A stretch of DNA of 64,000 bases from Clostridium sp. chh4-2 (GCF_002899675.1 NZ_PKUU01000023.1:58888-122887), one strand, 5' to 3'. Counted from the first letter of the stretch, positions 1-8,958 are shown. The notes: generated from the letters alone by a model not told the origin. Translations and numbers: made by a program.

Positions 1-602
1 ACCGGGATGGAGTGCTGTCTGCCGCCCTCGATCTGCTTGAACCATATACTTCCGTGCCGGAAAGCAATTATCTCTATTTAATTTACCTGGTTTTTGAAAT
101 AGAGAGCTCCGTATATAAACATGTGGTATCCTTAGGCGGCGTCTATGATAACCCGGAATACAATAATTACCAGCTGTACCGGCGGATCAGGGAAACGGAT
201 GATCTCTTTTCTCTTAAACATAACCTGCTGTCCTTTTTGGAACACAGCCTGGACCTGCTGCAGCTGAAAAGCCAGCGCCAGTACAGCGACATAATCGGGC
301 AGGTGCTCGAATTCATTGGGGAAAATTACAGTTCAGATATTTCAATCGTAGATATAGCAGAATATGTCCATCTCTCCCCCAACTATCTGAGCAACCTTTT
401 TAAAGCTGAGAGAAATGAAACATTATTAGAAACGTTAACCACCGTCCGCATGGAAAATGCCAAAAAGCTTCTTGACGATCCCTCCCTGCGCATTAAAGAT
501 GTGGCTGCACTGGTAGGTTATAACACAGTACAAAGCTTTATTCGCTATTTCAAAAAATACTATCATGTCACACCGGAACAGTGGCGTAAAATTAATCAAT
601 AG
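1..602 (+). CDS. AraC-type transcriptional regulator, 3' part (probably a YesN-like response regulator)
   Basis: The reading frame is open to the left edge of the window, so the true start lies outside it; the first in-window start codon is a GTG at 12 but nothing suggests it is used. About the last 100 residues form a double helix-turn-helix AraC DNA-binding domain: a first helix pair around DIAEYVHLSPNYLSNLFK and a second around DVAALVGYNTVQSFIRYFKK, ending in the usual HVTPEQWRK tail. The preceding part is helical and has no recognisable motif. The same architecture is seen in the two complete response regulators of this window, so a two-component regulator of a carbohydrate system is likely, but the receiver domain is not visible. 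A transcription terminator lies about 200 bases downstream. Confidence 0.8.
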   Translation, partial: RDGVLSAALDLLEPYTSVPESNYLYLIYLVFEIESSVYKHVVSLGGVYDNPEYNNYQLYRRIRETDDLFSLKHNLLSFLEHSLDLLQLKSQRQYSDIIGQVLEFIGENYSSDISIVDIAEYVHLSPNYLSNLFKAERNETLLETLTTVRMENAKKLLDDPSLRIKDVAALVGYNTVQSFIRYFKKYYHVTPEQWRKINQ

Positions 603-797
603 CAGATATACTTTTTTAATTCTTTCGTTATTGTTTTTATTATTTTTTTATGGAATAGCCATACTTTACTCACAAATAGCTGGCATAATATAAGAGAACT
701 AGTTAATAAAACTTTTTCATACTCATACGGGATGCAAAAGCATCCTGCCCCTATAACATTTTCTTATTTACATATTATACCTACCATTCCTAAAGTG

Positions 798-837
798 AAA
801 CCAAACGCCTGCCAACCCCGCAGGCGTTTGGTTTTTT
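798..837 (+). terminator. Rho-independent terminator
   Basis: Perfect stem CCAAACGCCTGC / GCAGGCGTTTGG with a short loop followed by six T residues on the plus strand. It lies about 195 bases after the stop of the truncated AraC-type gene and just before the first large palindromic repeat. The AAA before the stem makes it partly usable on the minus strand for the ABC-F gene too. Confidence 0.8.
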
Positions 838-863
838 ACTTGTACCAAATATTTTTTTAATCA

Positions 864-1213
864 GGCCAGCGAAAACCAGCACGAAAGAGAAAGCCGGAAC
901 GGGCCGCAGGGCCGACGGCAGAAGATAAAGACATCTGGGATCGTATGGAACCCCTAAGAGATACTTAGGCCCATAAGAGCAGAACGAGGCAGGTAGAAGC
1001 TGAATTCCGAATCAGCTTCTAAAGCGCCACTGAGCCGTGAAGTCATAAAGAGTTCACTGCGAATGGCGCTGGCCTGTCTCGTTCTGCCCTTATGGGCCTT
1101 AGTATCTCTTAGGGGTGAATCCCGAATTCCATTTGGCTTGTTCTTCCTCCTCCGGCCCGAATGCCCCTTGAACGCTTCGCCTTCCTGGTTCGCCTCCCGA
1201 TTCCGTGCGTATC
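864..1213 (+). repeat. Large palindromic repeat, type I, solo copy A
   Basis: About 350 bp, no gene. The left end GGCCAGCGAAAACCAGC matches the inner end of copies B and E; the right end GTGCGTATC matches the GTGCGTACC outer end. The core at about 930-1125 contains the conserved stem GAACGAGGCAGG / CCTGTCTCGTTC, a first hairpin with arms AGAAGCTGA / TCAGCTTCT, and a second hairpin with arms GCGCCA / TGGCGC capped by GTCATAAAGAG. Unlike the other copies its outermost arms (about 880-930 and 1130-1200) do not match each other, suggesting recombination or decay. Its right end falls on the stop codon of the ABC-F gene. Confidence 0.85.
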
Positions 1214-2766
1214 TATACTAAAAGAGACCATTCACTGCAATCCCACACCTTTGTGGCCAATCCTTCGTAAAATTCAGGTTCATGGCAGATCAGCAAGATG
1301 CTTCCCTTATAGGCCTTCAGCGCCCGTCTCAGTTCTTCTTTGGCCTCCACGTCCAGATGGTTGGTGGGCTCGTCCAGTAAAAGGATATTGGTCTCCCTGT
1401 TTATCAGCTTGCACAAACGCACTTTTGCCTGCTCCCCGCCGCTCAGCACGCGGACCTGGCTTTCGATATGTTTTGTGGTCAGACCGCATTTTGCCAGAGC
1501 TGCGCGGACCTGGTACTGAGTATAGGAAGGAAATTCTTTCCAGATCTCCTCAATACATGTGGTCTTGTTCCCGGCAGCCATCTCCTGCTCGAAATATCCG
1601 ATATACAGGTAGTCTCCAAGCTCTACCTCACCGCTGATTGGCTGGATTAATCCCAAAATGCTTTTCAAAAGCGTCGTCTTTCCAATTCCATTGGCGCCGC
1701 GGAGCACGATCTTTTCTCCCCGCTCCATCACAAGATTTAAAGGTTTTGACAGAGGTTTGTCATAACCGATCACAAGATCGTGGGTTTCAAACAGGTACTT
1801 TCCTGCTGCGCGCGCTTCCATAAAGTTAAATTCAGGCTTTGGTTTCTCCCGGGCCAGTTCGATCACTTCCATCTTATCCAGCTTTTTCTGCCGCGACATG
1901 GCCATATTTCTGGTGGCAACACGGGCTTTATTGCGGGCAACAAAATCCTCCAGCTCAGCGATTTCCTGCTGCTGGCGCTTGTATGCGGCCTCTAACTGGG
2001 ACTTTTTAACCGCATATACTTCCTGGAATTTATCATAATCTCCTACATAGCGGTCCAAACGCTGATTTTCCATGTGGTAGATCAGGTTGACCACGCTGTT
2101 TAAAAACGGGATATCATGGGAAATGAGAATGAATGCATTTTCATAATCCAAAAGATACCGTTTCAGCCATTCGATGTGCTGCACATCCAGATAGTTGGTC
2201 GGCTCGTCCAATAAGAGGATATCCGGCTTTTCAAGCAGCAGCTTACCCAGTAAAACTTTTGTTCTCTGGCCTCCGCTCAATTCCGTAACGTCTTTGTCCA
2301 GACCGATCTCATCCAGCCCCAAAGCGCGCCCTACTTCTTCCACCTTGGCATCTATAATATAGAAATCATGGGCCATTAAAAGATCCTGAATCGTGCCCAG
2401 TTCTTCCATCATCTGATTCATTTCCTCTTCGGATGCTTCTCCCATCCGGTCACAGATGTCATTCATGTGGGCTTCCATGTCGAAAAGAAATGCAAAGGCG
2501 CTCTTTAAAACATCCCGAATGGTCATTCCCTGAGCCAGCACCGCATGCTGGTCCAGATATCCGACGCGGACATTTTTCGCCCACTCCACCTTTCCTTCGT
2601 CCGGCATCAGCTTGTCGGTAATAATATTCATGAATGTGGATTTTCCTTCTCCATTGGCTCCGATCAGCCCAATATGTTCTCCCTTTAATAAGCGGAAAGA
2701 GACATCCTGGAAAATGGCTCTGTCGCCAAATCCATGGCTCAGATGCTCTACATTTAATATACTCAT
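1213..2766 (-). CDS. ABC-F family ATPase (Uup/EttA/YbiT type)
   Basis: A soluble twin-ATPase protein of 517 residues without membrane segments, the pattern of ABC-F factors, which act on the ribosome (translation or antibiotic protection) rather than in transport. The first domain has Walker A GANGEGKST near residue 36, signature LSGGQ and Walker B DILLLDEPTNYLD; a charged helical linker of about 70 residues follows (QQQEIAELEDFVARNKARVA), then the second domain with GANGIGKTT, LSGGE and NILLLDEPTNHLD. The ATG is preceded by AAGGAG. It stands alone between a terminator/repeat and a divergent membrane-protein gene. Which ABC-F subfamily it belongs to, and whether it gives drug resistance, cannot be decided here. 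The stop codon touches the outer end of repeat copy A. Confidence 0.9.
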   Translation of the reverse strand: MSILNVEHLSHGFGDRAIFQDVSFRLLKGEHIGLIGANGEGKSTFMNIITDKLMPDEGKVEWAKNVRVGYLDQHAVLAQGMTIRDVLKSAFAFLFDMEAHMNDICDRMGEASEEEMNQMMEELGTIQDLLMAHDFYIIDAKVEEVGRALGLDEIGLDKDVTELSGGQRTKVLLGKLLLEKPDILLLDEPTNYLDVQHIEWLKRYLLDYENAFILISHDIPFLNSVVNLIYHMENQRLDRYVGDYDKFQEVYAVKKSQLEAAYKRQQQEIAELEDFVARNKARVATRNMAMSRQKKLDKMEVIELAREKPKPEFNFMEARAAGKYLFETHDLVIGYDKPLSKPLNLVMERGEKIVLRGANGIGKTTLLKSILGLIQPISGEVELGDYLYIGYFEQEMAAGNKTTCIEEIWKEFPSYTQYQVRAALAKCGLTTKHIESQVRVLSGGEQAKVRLCKLINRETNILLLDEPTNHLDVEAKEELRRALKAYKGSILLICHEPEFYEGLATKVWDCSEWSLLV

Positions 2767-2941
2767 CTTTAAAACTCCTTCGTATCCAAAGGGTATTCCC
2801 CTCCTTACAGTGTCTTTCCTATTTTATCGGATAACCTTCGGAATGGCAAGGGGAAAATCGTGCCGGAACGTAGGTTTTGTTCAGCGTTTATCCTTATCCG
2901 CAAACTCCGGTAACCACTGAGGCGGATAATCTTACGTACAG

Positions 2942-2970
2942 TTGCATTTTTTATAAAAAACAACTATTAT
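2942..2970 (+). promoter_or_regulatory. Candidate sigma-A promoter for the CmpB-like gene
   Basis: TTGCAT (2942-2947), a 17-base AT-rich spacer and TATTAT (2965-2970) lie 36 bases upstream of the ATG at 3006. An alternative TATAAT overlaps at 2968-2973. Confidence 0.5.
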
Positions 2971-3005
2971 AATAATCAATGGCTTTGAGTAAAGGAGATT
3001 CATCT

Positions 3006-3920
3006 ATGTACACATACGCTTGGTATCACTGGCTTACATTTTTCTATATTTATTGTTTTTTCGGCTGGATCTTTGAATCCACCTATGTATCCTTAAAGCA
3101 GGGCCGTTTCGTCAACCGCGGCTTTCTCCGCCTTCCGCTGCTTCCGCTTTACGGCACCGGAGCCGTGATGATGCTGTGGGTATCCCTTCCTGTAAAAAAC
3201 AACCTGTTTCTCGTCTATATCTCAGGCGTAATCGCTGCGACGATCCTGGAATATGTTACAGGCTATGTTATGGAACGGTTATTTAAGATGAAATACTGGG
3301 ATTACAGCAACCAGCGCTTTAACATCCATGGCTATATCTGCCTCAGTTCTTCTATCGCCTGGGGATTTTTAACTATATTTATGACTGAAATTGTCCATAA
3401 ACCGGTGGAAGACCTGGTGCTTCATCTAAATCCGGTGCTGGAACTGACGCTTCTTGGCATCATCAGCGCTTCTTTCGTGGCCGACTCCATCCAGTCCGTA
3501 CGGGAAGCTCTCGACCTTGGCCGCGCTTTGGAGGCCATGACAAAGATGAAAGCCGAATTGGAGGACATACAGGTTCAGATGGCGCTTTTAAAAGCCGAAA
3601 CCTCCCAGCGCGTCAATGATTTCAGGGAAGATACGGCTTCTAAGGTCAATGAATTAAAGGTTTTAAGAGAAGACGCAGCTCAGAAGCTTGCGGATTTGAA
3701 ACAGGATACCGCAATGCGCGTTGCCGGACTGAAGACCGAGACAGAAACTGCTTTAAATGCCCGTCTGGAGCTTTTGACTGAAAACAGGCGGAAGATGAAA
3801 CAGCATATGACATTTTATAAAAAAGGACTTTTGCGGGGTAACCCTTCTGCTTCTTCCAAGCGGTTTGCCGAGGCATTAAAGGAGCTTAGGGAAACGATTG
3901 AGCAGAAGAAATCCGCCTGA
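3006..3920 (+). CDS. CmpB-like membrane protein (ABC_trans_CmpB / DUF1113) with C-terminal coiled coil
   Basis: 304 residues. The N-terminal half is membrane-spanning: YHWLTFFYIYCFFGWIFES opens the protein, followed by further hydrophobic segments around residues 45-60, 65-85, 105-130 and 140-160. This is the signature of the putative ABC-transporter type IV / CmpB family of Firmicutes, whose function is not established. Residues about 165-300 form a long charged heptad-like coiled coil (ALEAMTKMKAELEDIQVQ onward), probably cytoplasmic. The start at 3006 was chosen over an in-frame ATG at 2979 because AAAGGAG lies eight bases before it. The gene is monocistronic and ends in a bidirectional terminator shared with the GH4 operon. 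Confidence 0.75.
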   Translation: MYTYAWYHWLTFFYIYCFFGWIFESTYVSLKQGRFVNRGFLRLPLLPLYGTGAVMMLWVSLPVKNNLFLVYISGVIAATILEYVTGYVMERLFKMKYWDYSNQRFNIHGYICLSSSIAWGFLTIFMTEIVHKPVEDLVLHLNPVLELTLLGIISASFVADSIQSVREALDLGRALEAMTKMKAELEDIQVQMALLKAETSQRVNDFREDTASKVNELKVLREDAAQKLADLKQDTAMRVAGLKTETETALNARLELLTENRRKMKQHMTFYKKGLLRGNPSASSKRFAEALKELRETIEQKKSA

Positions 3921-3940
3921 TAACATTCACGGGTACAATA

Positions 3941-4009
3941 AAAAAATCCCTTCAATCATAACAGTCGGCCCAGATAATTGCCGGTTGCCCATGATTGAAG
4001 GGATTTTTT
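3941..4009. terminator. Bidirectional Rho-independent terminator
   Basis: Perfect 19-bp stem (arms AAAAAATCCCTTCAATCAT and ATGATTGAAGGGATTTTTT) with a 31-base loop. The run of A on the left and T on the right lets it terminate both the plus-strand CmpB-like gene and the minus-strand GH4 operon. Confidence 0.85.
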
Positions 4010-4043
4010 CATTCAAAACCTTTATTTTAACCGTAATCTCTCA

Positions 4044-5384
4044 TCAGCAGTCCTTACATTCCCATAGTGCTTCCGGAAGATAATCTTTCTGCGCATTGAG
4101 AATCTCAACGGTCAGGCTCTTTATCTCATCCGGAGTCAGAATGCTGTTAACCAACGGATCAGCCATAAATGCCCAGTACACATACTTCCAATCCCTCTTT
4201 ATAAATGCTTCCACTGCCAATCGGTGCACATTGATCTCCATACTGCAAAGCATGGCCAGCTGCATGGGCAGCTCTCCGTATCTGCATGGCTGTACTCCGT
4301 TTTTGTCCACCATACACGCCACCTCCACGCAGGCATCATCCGGCAGGTTTGAGATCAAACCATTATTTATGCAGTTCGCATATATCTTACATGGAACTCC
4401 CGTAATCATCGCATTGATAATCTCCGCTCCATACTCCACGCTGTTTTCCGGAAACGGCAGTGTCCTGTTTTTGGCCTGCTCCACTTTTTTGGCAAAATCC
4501 ATAGTTTTTGCAGCGATATTTTTCTTATATATATCCGTATGGATATCCAGTTCTTCTCTGAGTTTCGGTGTTCTCATATAGTATGGCACATACTCTCCTA
4601 AATGCTGGCTGGATTCAGTAACCATATACCCAAAACGGTTCATTAAATCGATCCGCGCCCTTCCTAAAGATGCGAATATCTGGTCATCTGTGGAAATATC
4701 GTTCTGATAAAGCTCCGGCGCTTTGCTCTTCAGCGCCGGGTATAAATCTTTGCCGTCCTTTTCAAATTTTAAAATAAAGCTCAGATGATTGATCCCTGCG
4801 GCCTCATAGGTAATATCCTCATAAGACACGCCGATGGCTTTTGCCATTTGCCGGGTTGTTCCCTGAACACTATGGCATAATCCGATAAAAGGCACTTTAC
4901 TGATCTTTGAAGCTGCCATCACATTTATCTGCTGCGGATTCGTATAGTTAAGTACGACAGCTCCCGGCGCCGAAACCTTCTCAATCATTCCCAGCATCTT
5001 TTCTAAAAATACCATGGTACGCAGCCCTCTTGACACTCCTCCCACTCCGCATGTATCGCCCACAGTCTGATATAAGCCATACTTTTTCGGAATATCCATA
5101 TCTTTTTCCGACGCTTCTAAAAAACCAATTTTGGTGAGATGGATGATGAAGTCTGCGCCGGTAAGGGCCTCTTCCATATTCTGTGTATAGACAGGCGATT
5201 TCTCATAATGTACCCGGTCCAGGTGATAATCCAACAGCAGCTTCAGATTATCGAGCCTCTCCCGGTTTACATCCATGAAACGGAATTCACAGCCTGTTAA
5301 TGCCGGTTTCAGCAAAATATCTGAAACCAATTTGTAAGTGAATCCAAAACTTCCCGCGCCAATAAACGCTATAACTTTAGACAT
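4044..5384 (-). CDS. Glycoside hydrolase family 4 (alpha-galactosidase / alpha-galacturonidase type)
   Basis: 446 residues. GH4 enzymes cleave glycosides by an NAD-dependent oxidation-elimination mechanism with a divalent metal. The N-terminal Rossmann motif GAGSFGFT is at residues 9-16; the metal/active-site pattern GLCHSVQGT (Cys170, His171) and GINH (His200) follow, as in MelA and LplD-type members, and the GDTCGVGGVSRGLRT segment also matches that branch rather than the 6-phospho-glucosidases. It is the last gene of a four-gene operon behind two permeases and a binding lipoprotein, so it probably hydrolyses the imported alpha-glycoside in the cytoplasm. Exact sugar specificity cannot be read. 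AGAGGT precedes the ATG; a terminator follows the stop. Confidence 0.88.
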   Translation of the reverse strand: MSKVIAFIGAGSFGFTYKLVSDILLKPALTGCEFRFMDVNRERLDNLKLLLDYHLDRVHYEKSPVYTQNMEEALTGADFIIHLTKIGFLEASEKDMDIPKKYGLYQTVGDTCGVGGVSRGLRTMVFLEKMLGMIEKVSAPGAVVLNYTNPQQINVMAASKISKVPFIGLCHSVQGTTRQMAKAIGVSYEDITYEAAGINHLSFILKFEKDGKDLYPALKSKAPELYQNDISTDDQIFASLGRARIDLMNRFGYMVTESSQHLGEYVPYYMRTPKLREELDIHTDIYKKNIAAKTMDFAKKVEQAKNRTLPFPENSVEYGAEIINAMITGVPCKIYANCINNGLISNLPDDACVEVACMVDKNGVQPCRYGELPMQLAMLCSMEINVHRLAVEAFIKRDWKYVYWAFMADPLVNSILTPDEIKSLTVEILNAQKDYLPEALWECKDC

Positions 5385-5423
5385 AACGAATACCTCTTTC
5401 TTTTATAATTTATTTCAAAACAC

Positions 5424-6263
5424 TCATCCTTTAAGCCCGGAAGTTGCCACTCCTTCTACCAGATATTTCTGGAAAAAGAAGAAAAGCAGGCAAACGGGAA
5501 TCAGGGATAAAACCGCCATGGCAAACATCGCTCCCCAGTCGCTTTGAACCGTCGGGTCCGTAAACATCTTAATTGCCACAGAGAACGTATATTTTTGAGG
5601 AGCACTTAAAAAAATGAGGGGAGCCAGAAAGTCCTGCCATCTCCAATAAAAAGAAAATATGACGGACGTAACTAACGCTGATTTTGTCAATGGGAGTAAA
5701 ATAGCTGTATAAATACGGATTCTGCCGCAGCCGTCAATCTCGGCCGCTTCATCCAGTTCTGATGGAAGACCTCTTAAAAACTGCATATTCAGGAATACAA
5801 AAAACGGCATAGCGCAGAAAAATGGAACAATCAACGGTAAAAATGTATTCGTCCAGTTAATTTTCTTAAACAATATGTATTGAGGAACGATGAGAACCTG
5901 CTCCGGCAGCATCATAGTACCCATCATCACGGCAAACCAAAAATTCTTATATTTAAATTTAATACGCGAAAATCCATAGGCCACAATTGAGGAAGAAATA
6001 ACAGAACCGATTGTTGCGAACACAGCCACGATAAAAGAATTTTTAAAAAATGTTCCAAAACTAATTCCGCCCATTCCCTTCCAGCCGTTTATATAATTTT
6101 CAAACCGGATCTCTTTGGGAATCAGATTAGCCGCATCTACAAAGATCTGCTCCGTAGGCTTCAAAGAACTGGATAACATCCATAAAAGAGGGTATAACAT
6201 TATAAATGCCAGGATTACAGCAAAGATATGGAAGCAGACAGCGCCTTTCCGTTTTTTTATCAT
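5424..6263 (-). CDS. Carbohydrate ABC transporter permease, MalG type (system 1)
   Basis: 279 residues, about six membrane segments. The cytoplasmic EAA loop characteristic of MalG permeases is visible as LPSELDEAAEIDGCGRIRIY, followed by LPLTKSAL. The start at 6263 is preceded by AAGGGGG and begins two bases after the stop of the upstream permease; a longer in-frame extension to 6335 would run into that gene and is less likely. It pairs with the MalF-type protein to form the pore of a sugar importer. The operon lacks its own ATPase, which is normal in Firmicutes where a shared MsmK-like ATPase serves several importers. Confidence 0.9.
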   Translation of the reverse strand: MIKKRKGAVCFHIFAVILAFIMLYPLLWMLSSSLKPTEQIFVDAANLIPKEIRFENYINGWKGMGGISFGTFFKNSFIVAVFATIGSVISSSIVAYGFSRIKFKYKNFWFAVMMGTMMLPEQVLIVPQYILFKKINWTNTFLPLIVPFFCAMPFFVFLNMQFLRGLPSELDEAAEIDGCGRIRIYTAILLPLTKSALVTSVIFSFYWRWQDFLAPLIFLSAPQKYTFSVAIKMFTDPTVQSDWGAMFAMAVLSLIPVCLLFFFFQKYLVEGVATSGLKG

Positions 6264-6264
6264 A

Positions 6265-7164
6265 TTAATCCCCCTTTGTTTCATAATAGACCCAGCTGTT
6301 CGATGACTTAAAAATAAAGACTGCAAAAACTGCAATAATCAGAAGCAATACCCAGGCCAACGCGCTTCCATATCCCATATTGAAATATTCGAAAGACTGT
6401 TTATAGATATACAGCGCGTAAAAAAGTGTTTTATCCAACGGTCCGCCCTTTGTTATGATGTAGCTTTCGTTAAAGGCCTTAAACGCATTGATGATCTGCA
6501 TAATTACATTAAAGAAGATAACTGGCGACAGCATTGGGAGCGTGATACTCTTAAATTTCTGCAATCCTGAAGCTCCATCCAAAGTAGCTGCTTCGTAATA
6601 AGTAACCGGTATCTGTTTCAATCCGGCAATAAAGATCAGCATGGAAGCGCCAAACTGCCAGATACCCAGAACTACTAAAACTCCAAGAGCAGTCTTGGTA
6701 TTCCCAATCCACGAAATTCCTACTTCTCCTCCCAGCAGCCGGATGACAGAATTAATCGCTCCGTCCGCACCGAACAGCTGCCCCCACATGATCGCAATCG
6801 CCACGCTCCCGCCTAATAAAGACGGCAGATAAAACACCGATCGGTAAATGCCCAGCCCTCTGTGATTGGAATTCAGCAGCATGGCAATCAAAAGCGCAAA
6901 CGCCAGACGCAGAGGAACCAGAAGGGCCACATAAGTAAATGTCACTTTTAAGGATATAAAAAACCGCTCATCCTGAAACATCCTCATGTAGTTATCAAGC
7001 CCAATCCATTTGGGGGTGCTGATACCGTCGAAATTGGTAAATGACAAATACAGAGAATAGACCATAGGTATGAATGTAAATACCAGCAGTCCGGCCAGCC
7101 AAGGAGAAATAATCAGATATCCCAGCAAATTTTCTCTACGGCTGCGTCGTTTTTTTTCAGTCAT
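6265..7164 (-). CDS. Carbohydrate ABC transporter permease, MalF type (system 1)
   Basis: 299 residues with six predicted membrane helices, the first at about residues 17-38 (YLIISPWLAGLLVFTFIPMV). The EAA loop is YYEAATLDGASGLQKFKSIT followed by LPMLSPVIFF. The protein belongs to the binding-protein-dependent sugar permeases (UgpA/MalF group). Spacing to the downstream permease is one base. The gene sits behind an intercistronic hairpin after the binding-protein gene, which probably keeps permease expression below that of the binding protein. Confidence 0.9.
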   Translation of the reverse strand: MTEKKRRSRRENLLGYLIISPWLAGLLVFTFIPMVYSLYLSFTNFDGISTPKWIGLDNYMRMFQDERFFISLKVTFTYVALLVPLRLAFALLIAMLLNSNHRGLGIYRSVFYLPSLLGGSVAIAIMWGQLFGADGAINSVIRLLGGEVGISWIGNTKTALGVLVVLGIWQFGASMLIFIAGLKQIPVTYYEAATLDGASGLQKFKSITLPMLSPVIFFNVIMQIINAFKAFNESYIITKGGPLDKTLFYALYIYKQSFEYFNMGYGSALAWVLLLIIAVFAVFIFKSSNSWVYYETKGD

Positions 7165-7182
7165 ATAAGTCCCTTCTTTCTG

Positions 7183-7222
7183 AAAACTGCCTGCCGTTAA
7201 TAATCAGGCAGGCAGTTTTTTT
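7183..7222 (-). terminator. Intercistronic hairpin between binding protein and permease
   Basis: Arms AAAACTGCCTGCC (7183-7195) and GGCAGGCAGTTTTTTT (7207-7222) form a strong stem directly after the binding-protein stop codon; on the minus strand it is followed by TTTTC. This placement is typical of partial terminators or mRNA-stabilising hairpins. Confidence 0.6.
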
Positions 7223-8548
7223 CTATTTATTAGCTGCTTTTAATGCATCTTCCGCATTGGCCCTGAACTTAGACGATGCCGTTTCTGAATCAGACTCGCC
7301 AAAAAGAACCATCTCAAACTGTTTGGTATATTCTGCATTAACTTCAGATGCGCCTGCCGGATTTGGCGGGTCAATGGGAGAAGCATAGTCAGAAACCAGA
7401 TCCATATATTCGAACACCCGCTGTCCGGGGCCCTTTAGAGTTCCGGCCACCTCCTCTGCCATTACTGTTGAGATAGGAACGCCTCTGCGCCCAGCAATAA
7501 TTTTGTTGATATCGCTGTCATTCACCCAGGCGTTAATAAAATCAACCGCTTCCTCCTTTTTGTCAGAAGATGACGTAACAGACAAAAACTGTGACGGTTT
7601 TACATACATACCCTTATCCGCTCCGGTACCCGGGATAATTGTAAGCCCCAATTCTTTTCCCTTTACCGCTACTAAAGATTCATACATATCGGTCCAGACA
7701 ATTTCTGTTGCCGCCTCTCCTTTAGAAAACGGCGAATCTTCCACGCTGGTCTGCTGAGCCTTGGTATCAATGGATGGAAGCGCGCCGGCGTCATGCATGC
7801 GTTTCACACTGTCGAAATATCCGGCCAAAACCGCGTCATCGTATCCCATTCCCAAACCTTCTTCATTATACAGAGTACCTCCGCTGCTTCTGGCAATAAC
7901 TTCAAAAATGTTGATATTTGAGACGATATCAGATATGGTAGAGCCATATTTTCCTGTTTTTTCATGGAATTCGATGCAGAACTTTTCAAAATCCTCCCAC
8001 GACATCTCCGGCCCGGGCACTTCCATCCCTGCCTCCTTAATCATTTCTTCATCATAGACTATACATAAAGCATTGGACCCTACATTTATTCCATAGAGCT
8101 TACCATTGATTCTGCCGCCCTCCAGTTTTACCGGATCTACATTGGACATATCCAGCTTTCCTGATTCAATATAACTGTCTAACGGCTCTAATAGCCCCTT
8201 GTCCGCATATTGGGTGATGACTGCATAATCCTGACGCATGATGTCAGGCAGATCACCGGCGGCCGAAAGAGTATTCATTTTCTGCCAGTAATCCCCCCAT
8301 GAAGCATAAACTGCTTCCAGTTCGGTACCGCTCTTTTCCGTATACTTCTCACAGACTTCCAGCGTAAACTCGTGAACCGCCTGAGTCCCCCACCAGGATA
8401 TTCCCAGCTTATCGGCAGATGCCGCCTCCTGCACTACCGTAGACGCTTTTTCGGGAACCGCCGACTGGGTCTGGCTGCTTTCTTTCGGTGCGGCACATCC
8501 TGTGATACAGGCACACAAGGCAGCCAATAAAAATAATCGTTTTTTCAT
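7223..8548 (-). CDS. Sugar-binding lipoprotein of ABC importer (family 1 solute-binding protein, system 1)
   Basis: 441 residues. It starts with a lipoprotein signal peptide: MKKR, a hydrophobic stretch and the lipobox ITGC with the lipidated Cys at residue 18, followed by a Ser/Gln/Thr-rich linker. The mature part has the family 1 binding-protein fold with GISWWGTQAVHEF near the start and repeated Trp/Asp-rich stretches such as WEDFEKFCIEF. The start at 8548 is chosen because GGAGGGG stands just upstream and the signal peptide begins there; the open frame runs further up to 8623. It is the first gene of the system 1 operon, divergent from its two-component regulator. Confidence 0.9.
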   Translation of the reverse strand: MKKRLFLLAALCACITGCAAPKESSQTQSAVPEKASTVVQEAASADKLGISWWGTQAVHEFTLEVCEKYTEKSGTELEAVYASWGDYWQKMNTLSAAGDLPDIMRQDYAVITQYADKGLLEPLDSYIESGKLDMSNVDPVKLEGGRINGKLYGINVGSNALCIVYDEEMIKEAGMEVPGPEMSWEDFEKFCIEFHEKTGKYGSTISDIVSNINIFEVIARSSGGTLYNEEGLGMGYDDAVLAGYFDSVKRMHDAGALPSIDTKAQQTSVEDSPFSKGEAATEIVWTDMYESLVAVKGKELGLTIIPGTGADKGMYVKPSQFLSVTSSSDKKEEAVDFINAWVNDSDINKIIAGRRGVPISTVMAEEVAGTLKGPGQRVFEYMDLVSDYASPIDPPNPAGASEVNAEYTKQFEMVLFGESDSETASSKFRANAEDALKAANK

Positions 8549-8958
8549 TTTCCCCTCCATCTCTAAGCATTTCAGAGCCGCCGGAACGGACTGCCGGTCA
8601 AATTCAGCTCTGCCGTCAGGCACCTATACAGCCCTCGTCCGTCAGCATGCTTTTGCACGTTTTTGATTATGTCCTAATTATACCTTTTTTCTCCGTTTAA
8701 CCGTGATAGTGAAAACCGACCTGTCTATGTCTGAAAACTTACCTTTTTTTACGCTCTTTCCGGCTTTTTACTTCCCATCTCTGGTTATTTTGTAACATTT
8801 CGTATATAAAACTTACTTTTTCGTTCAGAAAACCGCTCTTTTAAGACACTTTCTTGTAGAAAACCGATTTCTGATATATAATTTCATCATAACAGATTTC
8901 TGTACACGAAGCCTTAATATTATGATACTTCAGCCACGCTTAGATCAGGAGAAATCTT
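8549..8958. promoter_or_regulatory. Divergent control region with GAAAACCG repeats and kinase promoter
   Basis: 410 bases between the binding-protein gene and the sensor kinase gene. A good plus-strand promoter is TTGTAG (8854-8859), a 17-base spacer, TATAAT (8877-8882). The octamer GAAAACCG occurs at 8711-8718, 8828-8835 and 8859-8866, the last two 31 bases apart, with related GAAAACTT at 8733-8740; the last copy overlaps the kinase promoter. On the minus strand a TATAAT (8677-8682) could be the -10 of the binding-protein operon, but no clear -35 is seen. The repeats are plausible sites for the response regulator; this is inference. Confidence 0.45.

Noticed and set aside
1161..1637. Long plus-strand frame opposite the ABC-F gene
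   Set aside because: Shadow of the intact ABC-F frame; low-complexity Arg/Pro/Ser content and no ribosome site.
5424..6335. Longer MalG-type frame starting at 6335
   Set aside because: Would overlap the preceding permease by 71 bases; the start at 6263 has a clear ribosome site.
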